Assembly: GCA_038049695.1 (NCBI GenBank)
Contig: CP142453.1
Location: forward strand, 17,550,001 to 17,614,000
Length of the DNA: 64,000 nt
Source of the DNA: Cinnamomum chago
Lineage: Eukaryota > Streptophyta > Magnoliopsida > Laurales > Lauraceae
Direction: 5' to 3'
In this document: piece by piece, positions 1 through 12,325 of the stretch
Layout: the number at the start of each line of letters is the position of its first letter
Position numbering within the stretch: the stretch's first letter is position 1
Notes under the pieces: generated by a model
Database searches by the model: none
Seen by the model: only the letters and a program-made list of their open reading frames with translations
What the model was told of the DNA's origin: nothing
Position numbers and translations under genes: made by a program

Positions 1-2849
1 CTGATTATATGAAGATTGAGAAGAACAGGAAGGAAATTGAAAAATTGGAGTCTAGAATAACTGTGGCTTCTCAGGCAATTGAAACCACCTCCTCTGAAAT
101 AGTGAGGTTGAGGGAGGCAGAGCTCTATCCACAGCTCCTTGAACTGGTCAGAGGGTCAGTTTTCTTATATACCACGTTTCTTGGGTTTCCATTGTTAAAT
201 CCGTTGCCTTTTCTCCTTGCTATGGTTTGATGATTTGGATTAGAGATTATCTCTTTGTCAAAGCCTTGCTTTGTAGGGGATACATGCTGTAGGAATTAGG
301 ATATTAGAAATTTCTTTTTGAGTGTTACCTTGATACACTTTTTTCCTTAAATTTTAAATAATTTATATTTAGAGAGAGAGAGAGAGAGAGAGAGATCACT
401 TTCATGCATCAGGGATGGATGGATGGATAGTTGAACGGTAGTGGTGATAATGATTGTGTGAGAAAGATTTCATTTTCATGCTAGTGGTTAAATTATAAGT
501 CACCACCAAGATAGATGGATAGTTGAACGATGGCGGCGGCGGCGGCGATGACAATGATTGTTAAGTAAGAAATGCTTTTTGATTGATTAATGGAATTGGG
601 AGATACCCATGCTCCTCAAGGTCATAGATCCATTAACATCCATGGTCATTGTTTTGAAAATCAGAATCTTGTCACAAGTCATTCATATCCATGAATTGAA
701 TTGAATTATGGATTGTATCTCAAATCATAGAATTTTTTTTTTAATTTTTCTAATAAAAAAAATTAAAAATTAAAAAAGAAAAAGAAATAAGTAGTTATTC
801 ATAATCCATCAATTTTCCCATTCACAATGGTATAAATACAATGACAAACAAATCTATCATATAATCATTTCAAGCACATCACGACATTTATTAATATATG
901 ATAAATGATGTATAAATAGTTAAATAAAATCTAAACCAACAATCTTATATAGTAGGATATCTTTTGAAGTTAAGAAAGCGTTAATGAAGAAAAAAACCAA
1001 AAGATATTTTTAAAAAGAAGATATAAACAAGCCCCATACATACAGTTGAACACTTTAATCAAATGCATGTTATTTATTCATCTCTGATACCTCTTCAAAG
1101 CCGCAAAAACTAAGAGGTTTCGTTAACAACAAAATAACATTTTAAAAGTAAAAAAAGCTAAAAGAAAGAAAGAAGAAAGATTATTAATATTAACTTGTTG
1201 GTTATAGTTATTCTTGCTTAGCCGAATTGCTTGAATTGTAATATTCGATAAAACGATTATCAAATCATAAGATTCACATTTGAATCCTAAGATTCATCTG
1301 TAAATAGGATTCGTTGCATGAATACGAAGGATACGAATTGTAGGATTTTGATATCAATGTCCATGGTTGGTAGCATGGATTGCAAGCTGATAAGGTTGAC
1401 TTGGTCAGAGCTGTAGTCAACATTTTAGAAACTTGGTCTAAACAGATAGAATACTGTGGAGAACAGAACTTGCTTTCACTTTTTTGCCCCTTTGATTTGG
1501 TGTATTTCAACTTGCTTTGACTTCTGCCTTTCTGATTTGGTTTTGATATGGTTGAATTAGTACAAGCTACTGTAACTGTGTAGTTGTACTAGATAATCAT
1601 GCATGCATGTGTGCACAGTACACTGTAGATGGACCACTCAGTTGATACTCTCAAATAGCATGCAGAAATAATACCCATGTATGTTAATCCAGAGTGTTCA
1701 AATTGCAGACCCGCAATTTACTTTGGATAAATTATTCTAACATTTTAGTTGCTGGCCATGAAATTGAGTGTTCAATCTGAAGTATTCAATCCTTCAAGGT
1801 CAAAGGTAAAAAGGTATGGTATTCAGACCTTAGAATAGTACAACCATTTTAGCCATGCCTATGGACATCAATTGGCATACCCTCGTAAAGATTGACTAAT
1901 GTCCCATTCAAATTTAATTTTAGATTTTAATTTCATTTAAAATGTCATATATTTTTTGTATGTTGGTTATGATACACAATGGGGACAGAATGTATTGAGT
2001 TTTTTGGACCATTTGTTTTAGTCTAATGAAAAGCTCTATTTTGCTGGAGTTGTCTACAGCTTGATGTGCATGTGGAGAGGCATGTATGAGTGTCACCAGG
2101 TTCAGACCCACATAGTTCAGCAGCTCAAATTCCTCAACAACATCATCTCAGGGACAGAACCAACCTCTGAAATCCACCGCCAGTCCACTCTCCAGCTCGA
2201 GCTAGAGGTACAGCAATGGCACATGTCCTTCTGCAACCTCATCAAGGCACAGAGAGACTACATCCATTCCCTCACTGGCTGGCTCCGGCTCAGCCTCTTC
2301 CAATTCAATTGCCATCCACTAACCAAAACCCAACGCAGCCCCTCAATCTACTCCATCTCCGAAGAATGGCAGGTCGCTCTCGACAGAATTCCGGACAAGG
2401 TTGCCTCCGAAGGGATCAAGAGCCTCCTGACAGTAATCCATGCAGTGGTTCTTCAGCAGGCTGAAGAAAAGAAGCAGAAGAAAAGATCAGATGCTGCATT
2501 TAAAGAGCTTGAGAAGAAGGTGGCATCACTAAGATCTTTGGAAAGCAAGTATGGCCCATATTCGGTCCCTGAGAATTCGGGATCCCAGACACATCAGAAC
2601 CCAGTTGCAGACAAGCGTGCAAAGGTGGAGATCTTGAGGGCCAAGGCAGAGGAGGAGAAGACAAAGTATGACAAGTGCGCAGCAGTAACAAGAGCAATGA
2701 CTCTCAACAATCTACAGACAGGGTTCCCGAATGTGTTCCAGGCCATGACAGGCTTCTCTAGTGTTTGCATGCAGGCATTTGAGTCAGTTTTCAACCATAT
2801 TAAGAGTGGTGATCAGGGTCATGAGATAAAAGGATTACTAACATCATGA
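1..2849 (+). CDS. DUF630/DUF632 protein (NRG2-like), C-terminal part, 5' truncated
   Basis: This is the 3' end of a plant DUF630/DUF632 (bZIP-like) gene. Exon A runs from the window edge to 154, with the frame starting at base 3 and a GT donor at 155. Exon B is 2060-2849, after a TTTGTCTACAG-type acceptor, ending in TGA. The junction makes a Gly codon and keeps the frame. The visible 300 or so residues are most of the DUF632 helical domain: a heptad-like KIEKNRKEIEKLE segment, then GLMCMWRGMYECHQVQ and LEVQQWHMSFCNLIKAQRDY, then a basic coiled coil near KKQKKRSDAAFKELEKKV. Arabidopsis NRG2, a nitrate-signalling regulator, belongs to this family; which paralogue this is, and whether it acts in nitrate signalling, cannot be told. 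The N-terminal DUF630 part lies outside the window. The intron (155-2059) carries a 713 bp TIR element and a GA microsatellite. Confidence 0.88.
371..395. repeat. (AG)n microsatellite
   Basis: About twelve AG dinucleotides lie in the intron of the DUF632 gene. A short run of GGC/GGT repeats (about 532-548) and GGAT repeats (about 414-428) lie close by. No function is implied. Confidence 0.9.
647..1359. mobile_element. Non-autonomous TIR transposon (MITE-like), family A copy 1
   Basis: This AT-rich 713 bp segment lies inside the DUF632 gene intron. Its left end reads CATTGTTTTGAAAATC and its right end, reverse-complemented, reads CATTGATATCAAAATC. It is flanked by direct repeats TCCATGGT (639-646 and 1360-1367), an 8 bp target duplication typical of hAT elements. 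It has no coding capacity. A diverged second copy lies at 5540-6328; shared internal landmarks include a GTATAAATA-type stretch, ATGATGTATAAATAGTTAAA, AGAGGTTTCGTT-like and TGGATTCATTTGTAAAT-like segments. Superfamily assignment rests only on the duplication length. Confidence 0.75.
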
Positions 2850-4869
2850 GAAAGGAAGCAGGCCTATCAACACTCTGAGAGTCATGTATATATGCATGGG
2901 TGGAAGGCTCAAAGGCTTCTTGAGCCCTGTTTGGGACTATGTAACTCTGGCTACCGAGTTACTAGTAGTCTGATTACCTGAAGAGTTCCTACCTTCCGAG
3001 TATATAATTGAGTTACAAGGTTTTTGTTGCTAACTGGGTACCATGGTAACTTCATTTATATGCGAGCAAGCGTGTACAAATGCTTGAACTCATTTATGCA
3101 TTAGCCATAAGCCCTAGTTAGTTGCACTCGGTTGACAGAGATCCAAACAGACCCTTATGAACAAATGATTGTAGAGTCCATGATGGTGATAATTATCAGA
3201 GTGCAGGTTCATGCTGTGAGGAAATTTTACTACACAAGGAGATCTCAATTTTGTTGGTGTGTGTGAATTGAAAGGCCTGTCCAAGTAATGTACCAGTGAG
3301 TACCACCGCCGGAGGGGTGTACTTTGGTACAATAGAAGATGCTGAATCATTGGATTGATTGCTTTTGGGGATGCTTTTTGAGTGTATGTTAGGGAGATTG
3401 GGCTGTCTGCTTGTTGCCTTGTTACAGAGAAGCTTCCTAGGGCCTCTTGCCTTTTCTTGGTCTTGATTTTCAGTGAAAGAAAAAGGATGATTTCATGAAG
3501 CTATTACATGTTTAGTTACTCTTGGTTTTTGGTTTTGTTTCATTGTTAGTTTACAGAGGCTTCCAGGGGCCTCATTCTCTTCTTTTAGCTTGATTTTCAG
3601 ATGAAAGATGATTTCATGAATATATTACATGCCATGTCCCCTTTGTGGTTTTTGGACTGCTTCCATTGTTAGTTTAAATTGCCATTAATACCTATGGTAC
3701 CATGTAGGCTTTGGTGATCTATAGGCATAAAAAGATGTAATTTTCATTTCATATTACCTTTGGCTGACACTCACATTCTCCCAAAAGGCCACCGGCATTA
3801 CCCATCTTTTGTTGGTCTTTTCCCATAAAGGGGTAGAACGCTTGGTGCGTACCAGATAGTACCTTTGATTCCATAGGCTAGAACCCCAAAGTTGGCACAA
3901 AAAGAACCAACAGAATTGATTCAAGATGTCCTTAGGTTTCTCAAAGTGCATGCCTTTCAGTTTTCACCAGTCAAAGGATGGTATTCAAGTTCAAAACTAC
4001 AAGCCTTTGTTCCACAAGAAAGAAAAGCTGCAGAAGAACAAACACCTTTTTTGACCAAACCTGTTTCAAAAGTGTGGTACTCAAATCCCTACTGTGCTTT
4101 ACAAAAACCTTTAGCTGTAGAAGCCATGGTGACCTTACCGCGAACCTCCATCAAAGGGGTGATAGATATTAAGGTCCCACCTTTGATTGGGAATGATACA
4201 AAAGCAATCTGAGCTGTTGGCAAGAATGTTGGAAAGTCTGATCAGTGCGGCGGCCAACTCTGGGACCTGACCTGAATTATGCTTTGACAGAAAGGATGAT
4301 AAAATGATCCTACAGGGATTGGGGGCACGGGTTCTATAGATTCGCTTGGAGAGAAAATCGAAGATCCCTCAAAACAAGGAAACCATGTTAGAAAGCTTGA
4401 TTGCAAGTAGTCCAAAGGTCACCAGGCATGCAAGGTTCCATAGAAAACTTGACCTCAATACAGTTTGAGCTAAAAACATTGCCTTTACATCATTCCAGTG
4501 GATAATTTCAAAATGACTGGATTCAGCACACTCCACTAACGACCCTGAACATAAGTCAGGCCTAAGAAGAAAGACAGTTGTGACATACAAAACCAACTAT
4601 ACTACATGAAACAGTTTCTGGAAAAGTTTACAGTATCATAAGCAGAAAGAATATAAAGAAGTTTAAAGGAACTGCTGAAATATATTTTACATGGATTCAA
4701 TTTCTAATTATTATCATGAACAAGTAATTTGAAATTAAAACCAGAAACAACTAATGAATGTTTCTTTCGCGCTGCCTACAGTTAGTTTGCGAATGCAGTA
4801 AATGAAAAACCCTGTCCAAACAGAAGAAACGGTTTCAACATTATTTTCTTTTATGTTTTCCACTGTAGC
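2850..4869. other. Intergenic region between convergent genes
   Basis: This is the interval between the DUF632 stop codon and the synaptotagmin stop codon; it should hold both 3' UTRs. An open frame at 3892-4212 (+, 106 codons, starting MAQKEPTELIQDVL) matches no family I recognise and has no visible splice context, so I do not call it a gene. Two similar stretches near 3420-3500 and 3550-3630, both with a TTGATTTTCAG-type core followed by a GATGATTTCATGAA-like segment, suggest a small local duplication. Confidence 0.6.
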
Positions 4870-7800
4870 TCAGCTTGTTCTCCATTGTAGCTCAACTTGC
4901 AACTTTCCATTCTTTGAGTCAATGAGATGGAATTTCTCATTGATCCGCTTGTTACGGACAACATCCTCGAGGTTGATATCAACATACCCCAGACATTCCT
5001 GTTTCATAGAGAACGTGTGTAAGATAAAAGAATTAAAAACAACAACCTATCTACAAATAGTTGTCCCAAAGAAGAATGCCCTTTTCTACTCTCAAAATCA
5101 ACAACAATAAGATTAATGTTAATATTATTCTCACCATTATACCAAAAATAAAATTTATTATCATTGTTGTCATCATCATTGTCATTATCATTATTTTCAT
5201 TAATTTCAATTTGAGAGAACTAATTTCTTTGTTAATTGTTTCACTCTATTAATTCTTTGATTCCTTGTTTTCATCCATAGATATATGGAATGCTTAGAAT
5301 CCCTATGAATGAATGTAAAAGAACTTGTGTGACTTAGACATCATTTATAATAATAATTTTTTATGTTAGTTGTTTAAAATACATTATTTTCATTCCTTTA
5401 TATGAAATAAATTGACACCTTATTTCAGAGGGGGGATTTGGAGCTACTCGAACCTCTAATTATTAGTAAACAGTGGACCCTTGGGATTTATTTTATTATT
5501 GTTATTCAGTTTTGCTTGCTTTCAATTGGTTGTTTTAATCATACTTTTTAAAATCAAAATTGTATCGCAAATCGTTCGTACCCATGACTTGAATTGAATT
5601 GCGAATCGTAGGATTTTTTATTTTACTAATAAAAATAAAAAATAAAAAAAGTAATTATTCATAACCATCCATTTTCCCCTCTATAGAAATATAAATACAA
5701 TAACAAGTAAGTCTATCATACAATCATATCAAGAACATCATGACATATTAATATATATATATATGAAATAAATGATGTATAAATAGTTAAATAAGTTTAA
5801 AGTATCAATATATATTTTATTAGCTTTAAATCAAAATATATAAATAAAAATAAGATTCAAACCATCAATGTTACACAATAGGATATCACTTGAAATTAAG
5901 AAAGTGTAGTCGAATGCTTTTTTTAAGAATAAAAAACCAAAATAGATTAAAAAAAGAAGAAGATATAGACAAGTATCATACGTGTAGTCGAATGCTTTTT
6001 TTAAATGCATCTTCTTTATTCATTTTTAAAACCTTATCAAAGCCGTCAACAATTCTCAGGAGGTTTCGTTTTTTAAAAATAAAAGCGTTAAAAGAATAAA
6101 AAAAAGCAAAAGATTATTAATATTAACTTATTGGTTGTAGTTATTCTCGCTTATCCGAATCACTTGAATCCTAAGATTCAATGAAATGAGTATCGAATCA
6201 TAGAATTCACACTTGAATCCTTGGATTCATTTGTAAATGGGATTCGTTGCATAGATATAAACCGTTTTCCTTAAGATAAATGATACAAATCGAGATTCGG
6301 GATACGAATCGTAGGATTTTGATAACTATTGTTTTAATTTATTTTCCTTTTTTTTTTACAATAGAGTTGCATCACTTTGATTTTAAGTAGTTTGATTTAT
6401 GATTATTTTTAGTTTTGAATTTTTATTCAATTTTATGGGTTGTAATTGATGTATAATTTTTATTCAAAGATTATCAGTTGTATAGGTTTTTATTAGGCTA
6501 GTTTTAGGGCCTGTTCATTTACTAGAATTCCTGACTGGAATTCTAGTGGTTGGGGTTTTTGGGGACATGATGTGACATCATGTCCCCTGGGGTTTTCAAA
6601 TTCCATGTTTCTTTACAGGAATTTATAAATTCCAGCACATGATAACCTTTAGGAATTCTTGAAATTCCACCTTCTTTGCATTTTGGTGGAATTCCAAAAT
6701 GCTCATGCCCTTAGAAGGATTTTGGAATTCCACCTTGTCTAGGAATTCAAGAATTCCCCAGACAAGAATTCTAGGAATTCTTGTAAGTGAACAGGCCCTA
6801 AGAGTTTGTTTATGTTAGGAAAGCACGTTTCTACTCTCTCATTCCCTATGGATCAACCTTGGACTACCGAGTTTACTACTTCGCAACAAGCCTTGCTCTT
6901 GAGGTGTTTTACCACGATATCAAGTTGTCAACAACTATCAAAGGTATTTGTTCTCCAAACTTGAGACAGGGAAACAAATCAGTGACCAAGCATAGGGAGG
7001 AATTTTTCCTAGGACAAGCAAGGTGTGACTCAGACGAATTAGAAAATGTTGCAGCCTGAAAGTATTAGCATGGCCTTAGATTGGATATACATGGCCTTAG
7101 CTTGGATATATGTGTCATCTCTTGGCCTTTCAGCAATTTGAGACAATAGATGTGGTGCAACATGCGTTAAAAGCAAAAGAAATAGCCAACCATCAAGCTC
7201 ACATCTTTTAAGGGGATTGATCAATCGCCTATCATCTCATGCAAGCATACAAGTCAAATCAAGCCAAGATACAAGACCAAGCTTCAGATCTAATAATGAG
7301 CCGAGGAAGGACAACCACAAACCGCTTGTCTTATCATTGCCAAAAGAGGTCATATGCCTTGCTCCAAGAAAGCGGTCATACAGGTACCAAATCGCAATGA
7401 CTCACGAAAGCTTCCATACATGTGACATTAAAGCAAGAGACTGAAAAACTAGATGAGCAAGAATATGAGTAGTTGACTATAGAAACAAAAGAAAAGGAAA
7501 AGTTAGAGCAAGTTGATGTCTACTGCAACACAAAGGTGGAGTCCTGATGAATCATGGGGTAATACTAAAGAAACCCATGCCAATTGCTAAGAAGAGATGG
7601 TGTGGAATAACATCTTTCATTCAAAAGGTATTGTAAATGAGCAATTTTGCACTGGTATGGTTGAATAGAGAAAGCTCTAACAACATCGTATCACAAGCTC
7701 TTGTGGACCACCTAAAGGTAAGGGTACTCAAACACTATTATCCCTACTTTTTTCATTGGTTTATGACAAGTGATGAGGTGCAAGTACGACATACATGCCA

Positions 7801-10800
7801 AGTTATCAATGAAGACTATAATAACACAGTGTAGTATGATGCAGTACCAATGGATATCGGGGTTATTTTACTTAGAATACCAGGGATGCGCAAGAATGGA
7901 ATTAGGGCTTTTAGTTGCCAAGACAATTTGAGAAGGGATTTTTAGGCCACTCACAACAAACTCAAGAAACAAGAAACTCACTTATTATACAATGCTAATC
8001 TTAAACCCCCCCACCAACCCCAAACCTAGTTCTGATGCCTAATTGGATTTTTAGAGCTACATTTTAACTGAATTCTTTGATCTGTATTATTGAGAATAGC
8101 CAAAGGCTATTTATAGAGCACAATAAAAACTGTTAACTCTAACAGGGTAACCAGATCCTAATCATAATAGGAAACCTAATCACAACCAGACTTCGGAATC
8201 ATGATAGGAGATCCTATTCACACTATAACTCTAACCTAAAATAACTCAACTTTAATCTAATCCCAATTTAGGAAACTTACTCTCAAAACTACATATAAAC
8301 CCCTTGACCCAAAACTACAAATAAACCCTTGTTTCTCTACACTAAGAATGTAAAATTTTAAGACTCATCATGTTTAAATTATTAAGGATGAATTTAAGTG
8401 CAACTTAAATTCATCCACACTTGTTTCTCAATCAATAAAATAAAATGTGTATCTGATCTTTGAATGCTGATCTCTTCCACAAATTCTGGTTTTAATTTTT
8501 AAAAATCAGTGTTAAAGGTCTCAAAACATTGGAAAGTTTCTTCCAATATTTAAACAAGATATAAAAATTATGTATTCAGGTCTTCTTTAATAGGACTTGG
8601 TTAGAGACGAAAACATATAGAGAAACCATGAAGCATCAATGGCGAATAGGTAGGTTGAACCAGTATGTTCAATGAGTAGGTCCTTGCATCAGGTAAACAA
8701 GTTGACTTGACCACAAATGCTGGATGGTCTAGAAAGACCGGACCGACCATTTTCAGATCCTTTCCTTTTGTTAATGTTCCAGCGATATAGAATTTGGGAA
8801 GTTAGAGAAGAGCCAGCGAACTGTGACCTTGTTTGGTAATAGTAGCAGTGGATGGACTTCAGGATTGTAAGCTCAAACAAGAGTGGTCACAACAGGAACA
8901 GAATGAAATAAGCGTGAAAGGCACCAAACTAGCATGGCAACAGAAATAAACTTCCCTCCAGTCTGTTTATAAGGTAAATGTTTATCTGCCTCTGGCCCTC
9001 TAGGCAAGCCAAGTAAAAGAGGAGTCACTAGCTAGTGGATTTGAAACTCATTCCTCTAGCAACTCAGGAAAGCAGTACAGGTGAGATCAAGCGGATGCAT
9101 GGGTGGATCCAAGTGGTAATACACGGGTGTGAGGGCACCCACGTAATTCGAGAAACTCCTTTAACAGTATATTTAAAATTTTATTTTATTATTTGACTTA
9201 TTCACTTGATCATTGCCCACACCACCCAAATAAAAATCCTGGGCTGCCATTGAGCGGATGTATGAATGGCAGCTACATTTCAGCAAACCGAAATGTAGTA
9301 GTATGAGAAGAGTGAGAGCAACTAGAATTCTCTTCGGGAAAAGTTCTGTAGATTTCTGACTTTCCAAGAGCCTTAAGCATTCAGGTGGAATAGTGCAGTA
9401 AAAAACACAGTAGATTTCTGACTTTCCAATTAAAATCAGTTTTATATTTTTTTTTTTTTGGAAAGAGAATTGAAATCTGTGTTAGCAACCACTGTTATCA
9501 GATGAAGAAAGAAAACATAGAGAAATGTGAAAAAGAATGAATATGCAATACATGCAAACCAACAAAAATTATGTTATATGCATCCTAAATCATTAAAAAT
9601 ACTAATAATAAAAATAAAATAGAATGCACAAAATGATGCCCTTTTTACTGGGTCATTAAATTAACAGAGTTGTGTTGCATGGTTGCATAATACTTGATGA
9701 AGAATGATTTAATGAATACCTTCGAATGCAGGCCAATACTTGATGGTTTACTCATGACCTCTATATGCATCCTATCATTAATAGGTGGTTCCTCCAGCAC
9801 CAACTGAAACTCTTCATCCCATCTTGGATCTCTGTTTTTCTTTATATGCTGCACCCATGCAAGTCAAGATCCTTAATGCATAATATTAATGTATTAATCA
9901 CCAAAACTATGCAACAAATCCACAATTTTGGGTGCATTTGGATGCACCACAGGCACAACCTGTTAGAACAAATTGGCAAAATAGCTAGTTGCCCAGATCT
10001 GTAGGGGTTCAAAGCAGTGACAGAATTGGAAACTGCACAAGTTTGTCATTGCTTTTGTGCATTTTCTACGTCAAATTATCATCAGCAAAGTGCTGCAATT
10101 TAGTGTGGAGAAGACAGACAAGAGAAGTGTCCTGCCTAACATGGTTTTTGAACTCTACACCACTCCCAACCCATAAGCTGAGCAAATAACAATCCAGTGT
10201 TTTAAGTATTCAAATCAGTTGTATTATGGGTAACACCCATATGAACCCTTGGACAATGCTTACTTCCCCAAGTAATTGATACCTTGGTTTTCTTCTCCTC
10301 GCCTCTGAAAAGTATCCGCACATACGGATTTGTGTGGTGCTTTCCCTCGAGATCCTCAGCCTGATGAACTATTACAACTAGTACCCCGCCACCCTTAGGA
10401 GCATCTGGGGGAGCCTTTTGTACTATATCTCCATCATCAGTTAAATCTTTTGCTAATTCCTCCTCTTTAAAAGGCTTGTATGTCACCTCCAAAGTAATCT
10501 GCCCACGCGACTTATCGTTTTGAGGGTCATTCGGATCCATATTTTTAAGCAGCTCAAGTGTCAGTGTCTTCGTTTCATCAGGTGTAAGTTCTTTCAGAGG
10601 AATGACATTTATACCTATCTTGTCATGTCTACCAACCTAGGGATAAAGAAATAAAACTGAATAAGAATAACTAGAAGCCCAAAAATGTTTAACGTATCAT
10701 ATGTTTTTTCCTTATTAAATGTGCACTGCTGGTTTCTGTTCTCCATTCGGCCACCAATTTAGATACCTATGACCATTGCATTAAGGAGATATTAGGGTAA

Positions 10801-12287
10801 GGCACATCCCATGATAAGCTCATTAGGTGAAAATCTTAGACAACTGAAATGCAGGCGGCAGTTTTCTGTTACAACTTACAATTGCTATTTCCATGAATCA
10901 CCCATCATATCTAATAAGGAAAATCCCAAAAAAAAAATTGTAGAAGGAAAATTTCAATTATTTAAGCCATTTTGTGATGATCATAGCTATCTGATAGGTG
11001 GATCATACAGGGGTTACCTCTACCATGAAAGGTCTCAACATATATCCATGGTTTGGATCACAGAAAAGCACGCGCGCGCGCACACAAAAAAAAAAAAAAA
11101 AAAAAAAACTCTCATTTCAATTAAGGATCCTCATTTCCATGAGATACCAAGCATGACATCTTAAGTTGCAAACAGAGGGCCACAATGTGTCAAGTTCAGT
11201 ACAGCCAAGGATTCTCAATTGTCAGATAAGCTGAATGTTCAAAGCACATCTAGGCAACTGCTTCTTCACCTTATATAACTCTCTCATATTTAGTTTAGAA
11301 ATCCTCAGATATGACTATGGGGTGACTATGTTGGAGTAATAGCAGTAGTCCTTCTGCCTGCCGCTGCTGAACTTCTTGATCCTTGGCTTTGCCCAGATGT
11401 CGGATCTGGCCGATTCTTTTGGTTATCATTTTTGGATTGTTCAAGACTGAGGGTTTGCTATTTTGTTGCTTTCCATTTGGCCAGTAGGTGGGCTGCTTTG
11501 TATTTGCGTCTCTTTTTTTTTTTTTTTTTCCCTATGATATGGGCTTTTTGTTACTTGTGCCCAGGATGTAGGCCTTTGGCACTTGGGCTTCCTTTTCCAC
11601 TCAGGTGATTGGCATGCTGTGGGTAGCCGATATAATTGGTCTCTTTATCAGCATTGAGTACGTTTGTGGGAGGGTTTTGGATCTGGATTATCTTGTATTT
11701 TATGAGGTTTTGCAGCCCTTCCGTAGTTAATGGAAATTAATTTCCAAAAATGGAAGAAAAATATCAAAATGTTAGGGAAAAGGAAAAAGTACAAGCCTGT
11801 TCCCAATCATAAACAGCAACTTCCAATGCTTGAGATTCTGGATCTCTGACAACCCAAGTAAACTCCTCATTCCATTCAGGGTTCAGATTACTGTGCTTCA
11901 CGGTCGTCTTCTTTGAGGGAAACTTATCTTCGGTAAGCTTTAGTTTTACATATGGATCTGACTTGCCCATCAGATCCTTCTTCTTCAGTTTAGATGCCCT
12001 AACAACCTTAACATGGAGAGTTCCAACAGGCCGTCTCTCAGCTCTACAGAGACAGCATAGATCACTTAGCCATTTGCAGTTACCAAATTAAAAGAGAATA
12101 TTTGGAAAGTTTAGAAAGAAGTAAATGAATTTACTTGGCAGGGTCCATGATTGGTACTGCAAGTGTTCGAGGCCACAGATACAAGTTTGCAACCTGTTCT
12201 TTGATAGTCTCCTGCATGACCAAGATGTCTAAGGAACCAAACCAAGGAGCAACAATTCATACATGTCTATAAATACACGCAATATAA

Positions 12288-12325
<38 letters not shown>

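Noticed and set aside
3892..4212. 106-codon open frame (MAQKEPTELIQDVL...)
   Set aside because: No recognised family, no splice or promoter context, and in the 3' intergenic region between two convergent genes; a frame of this length can occur by chance.
9645..9854. Minus-strand frame that could be taken as the end of the synaptotagmin gene
   Set aside because: It runs past a good GT donor at 9719 into non-family sequence; the true C-terminal exon was found at 4870-4998.
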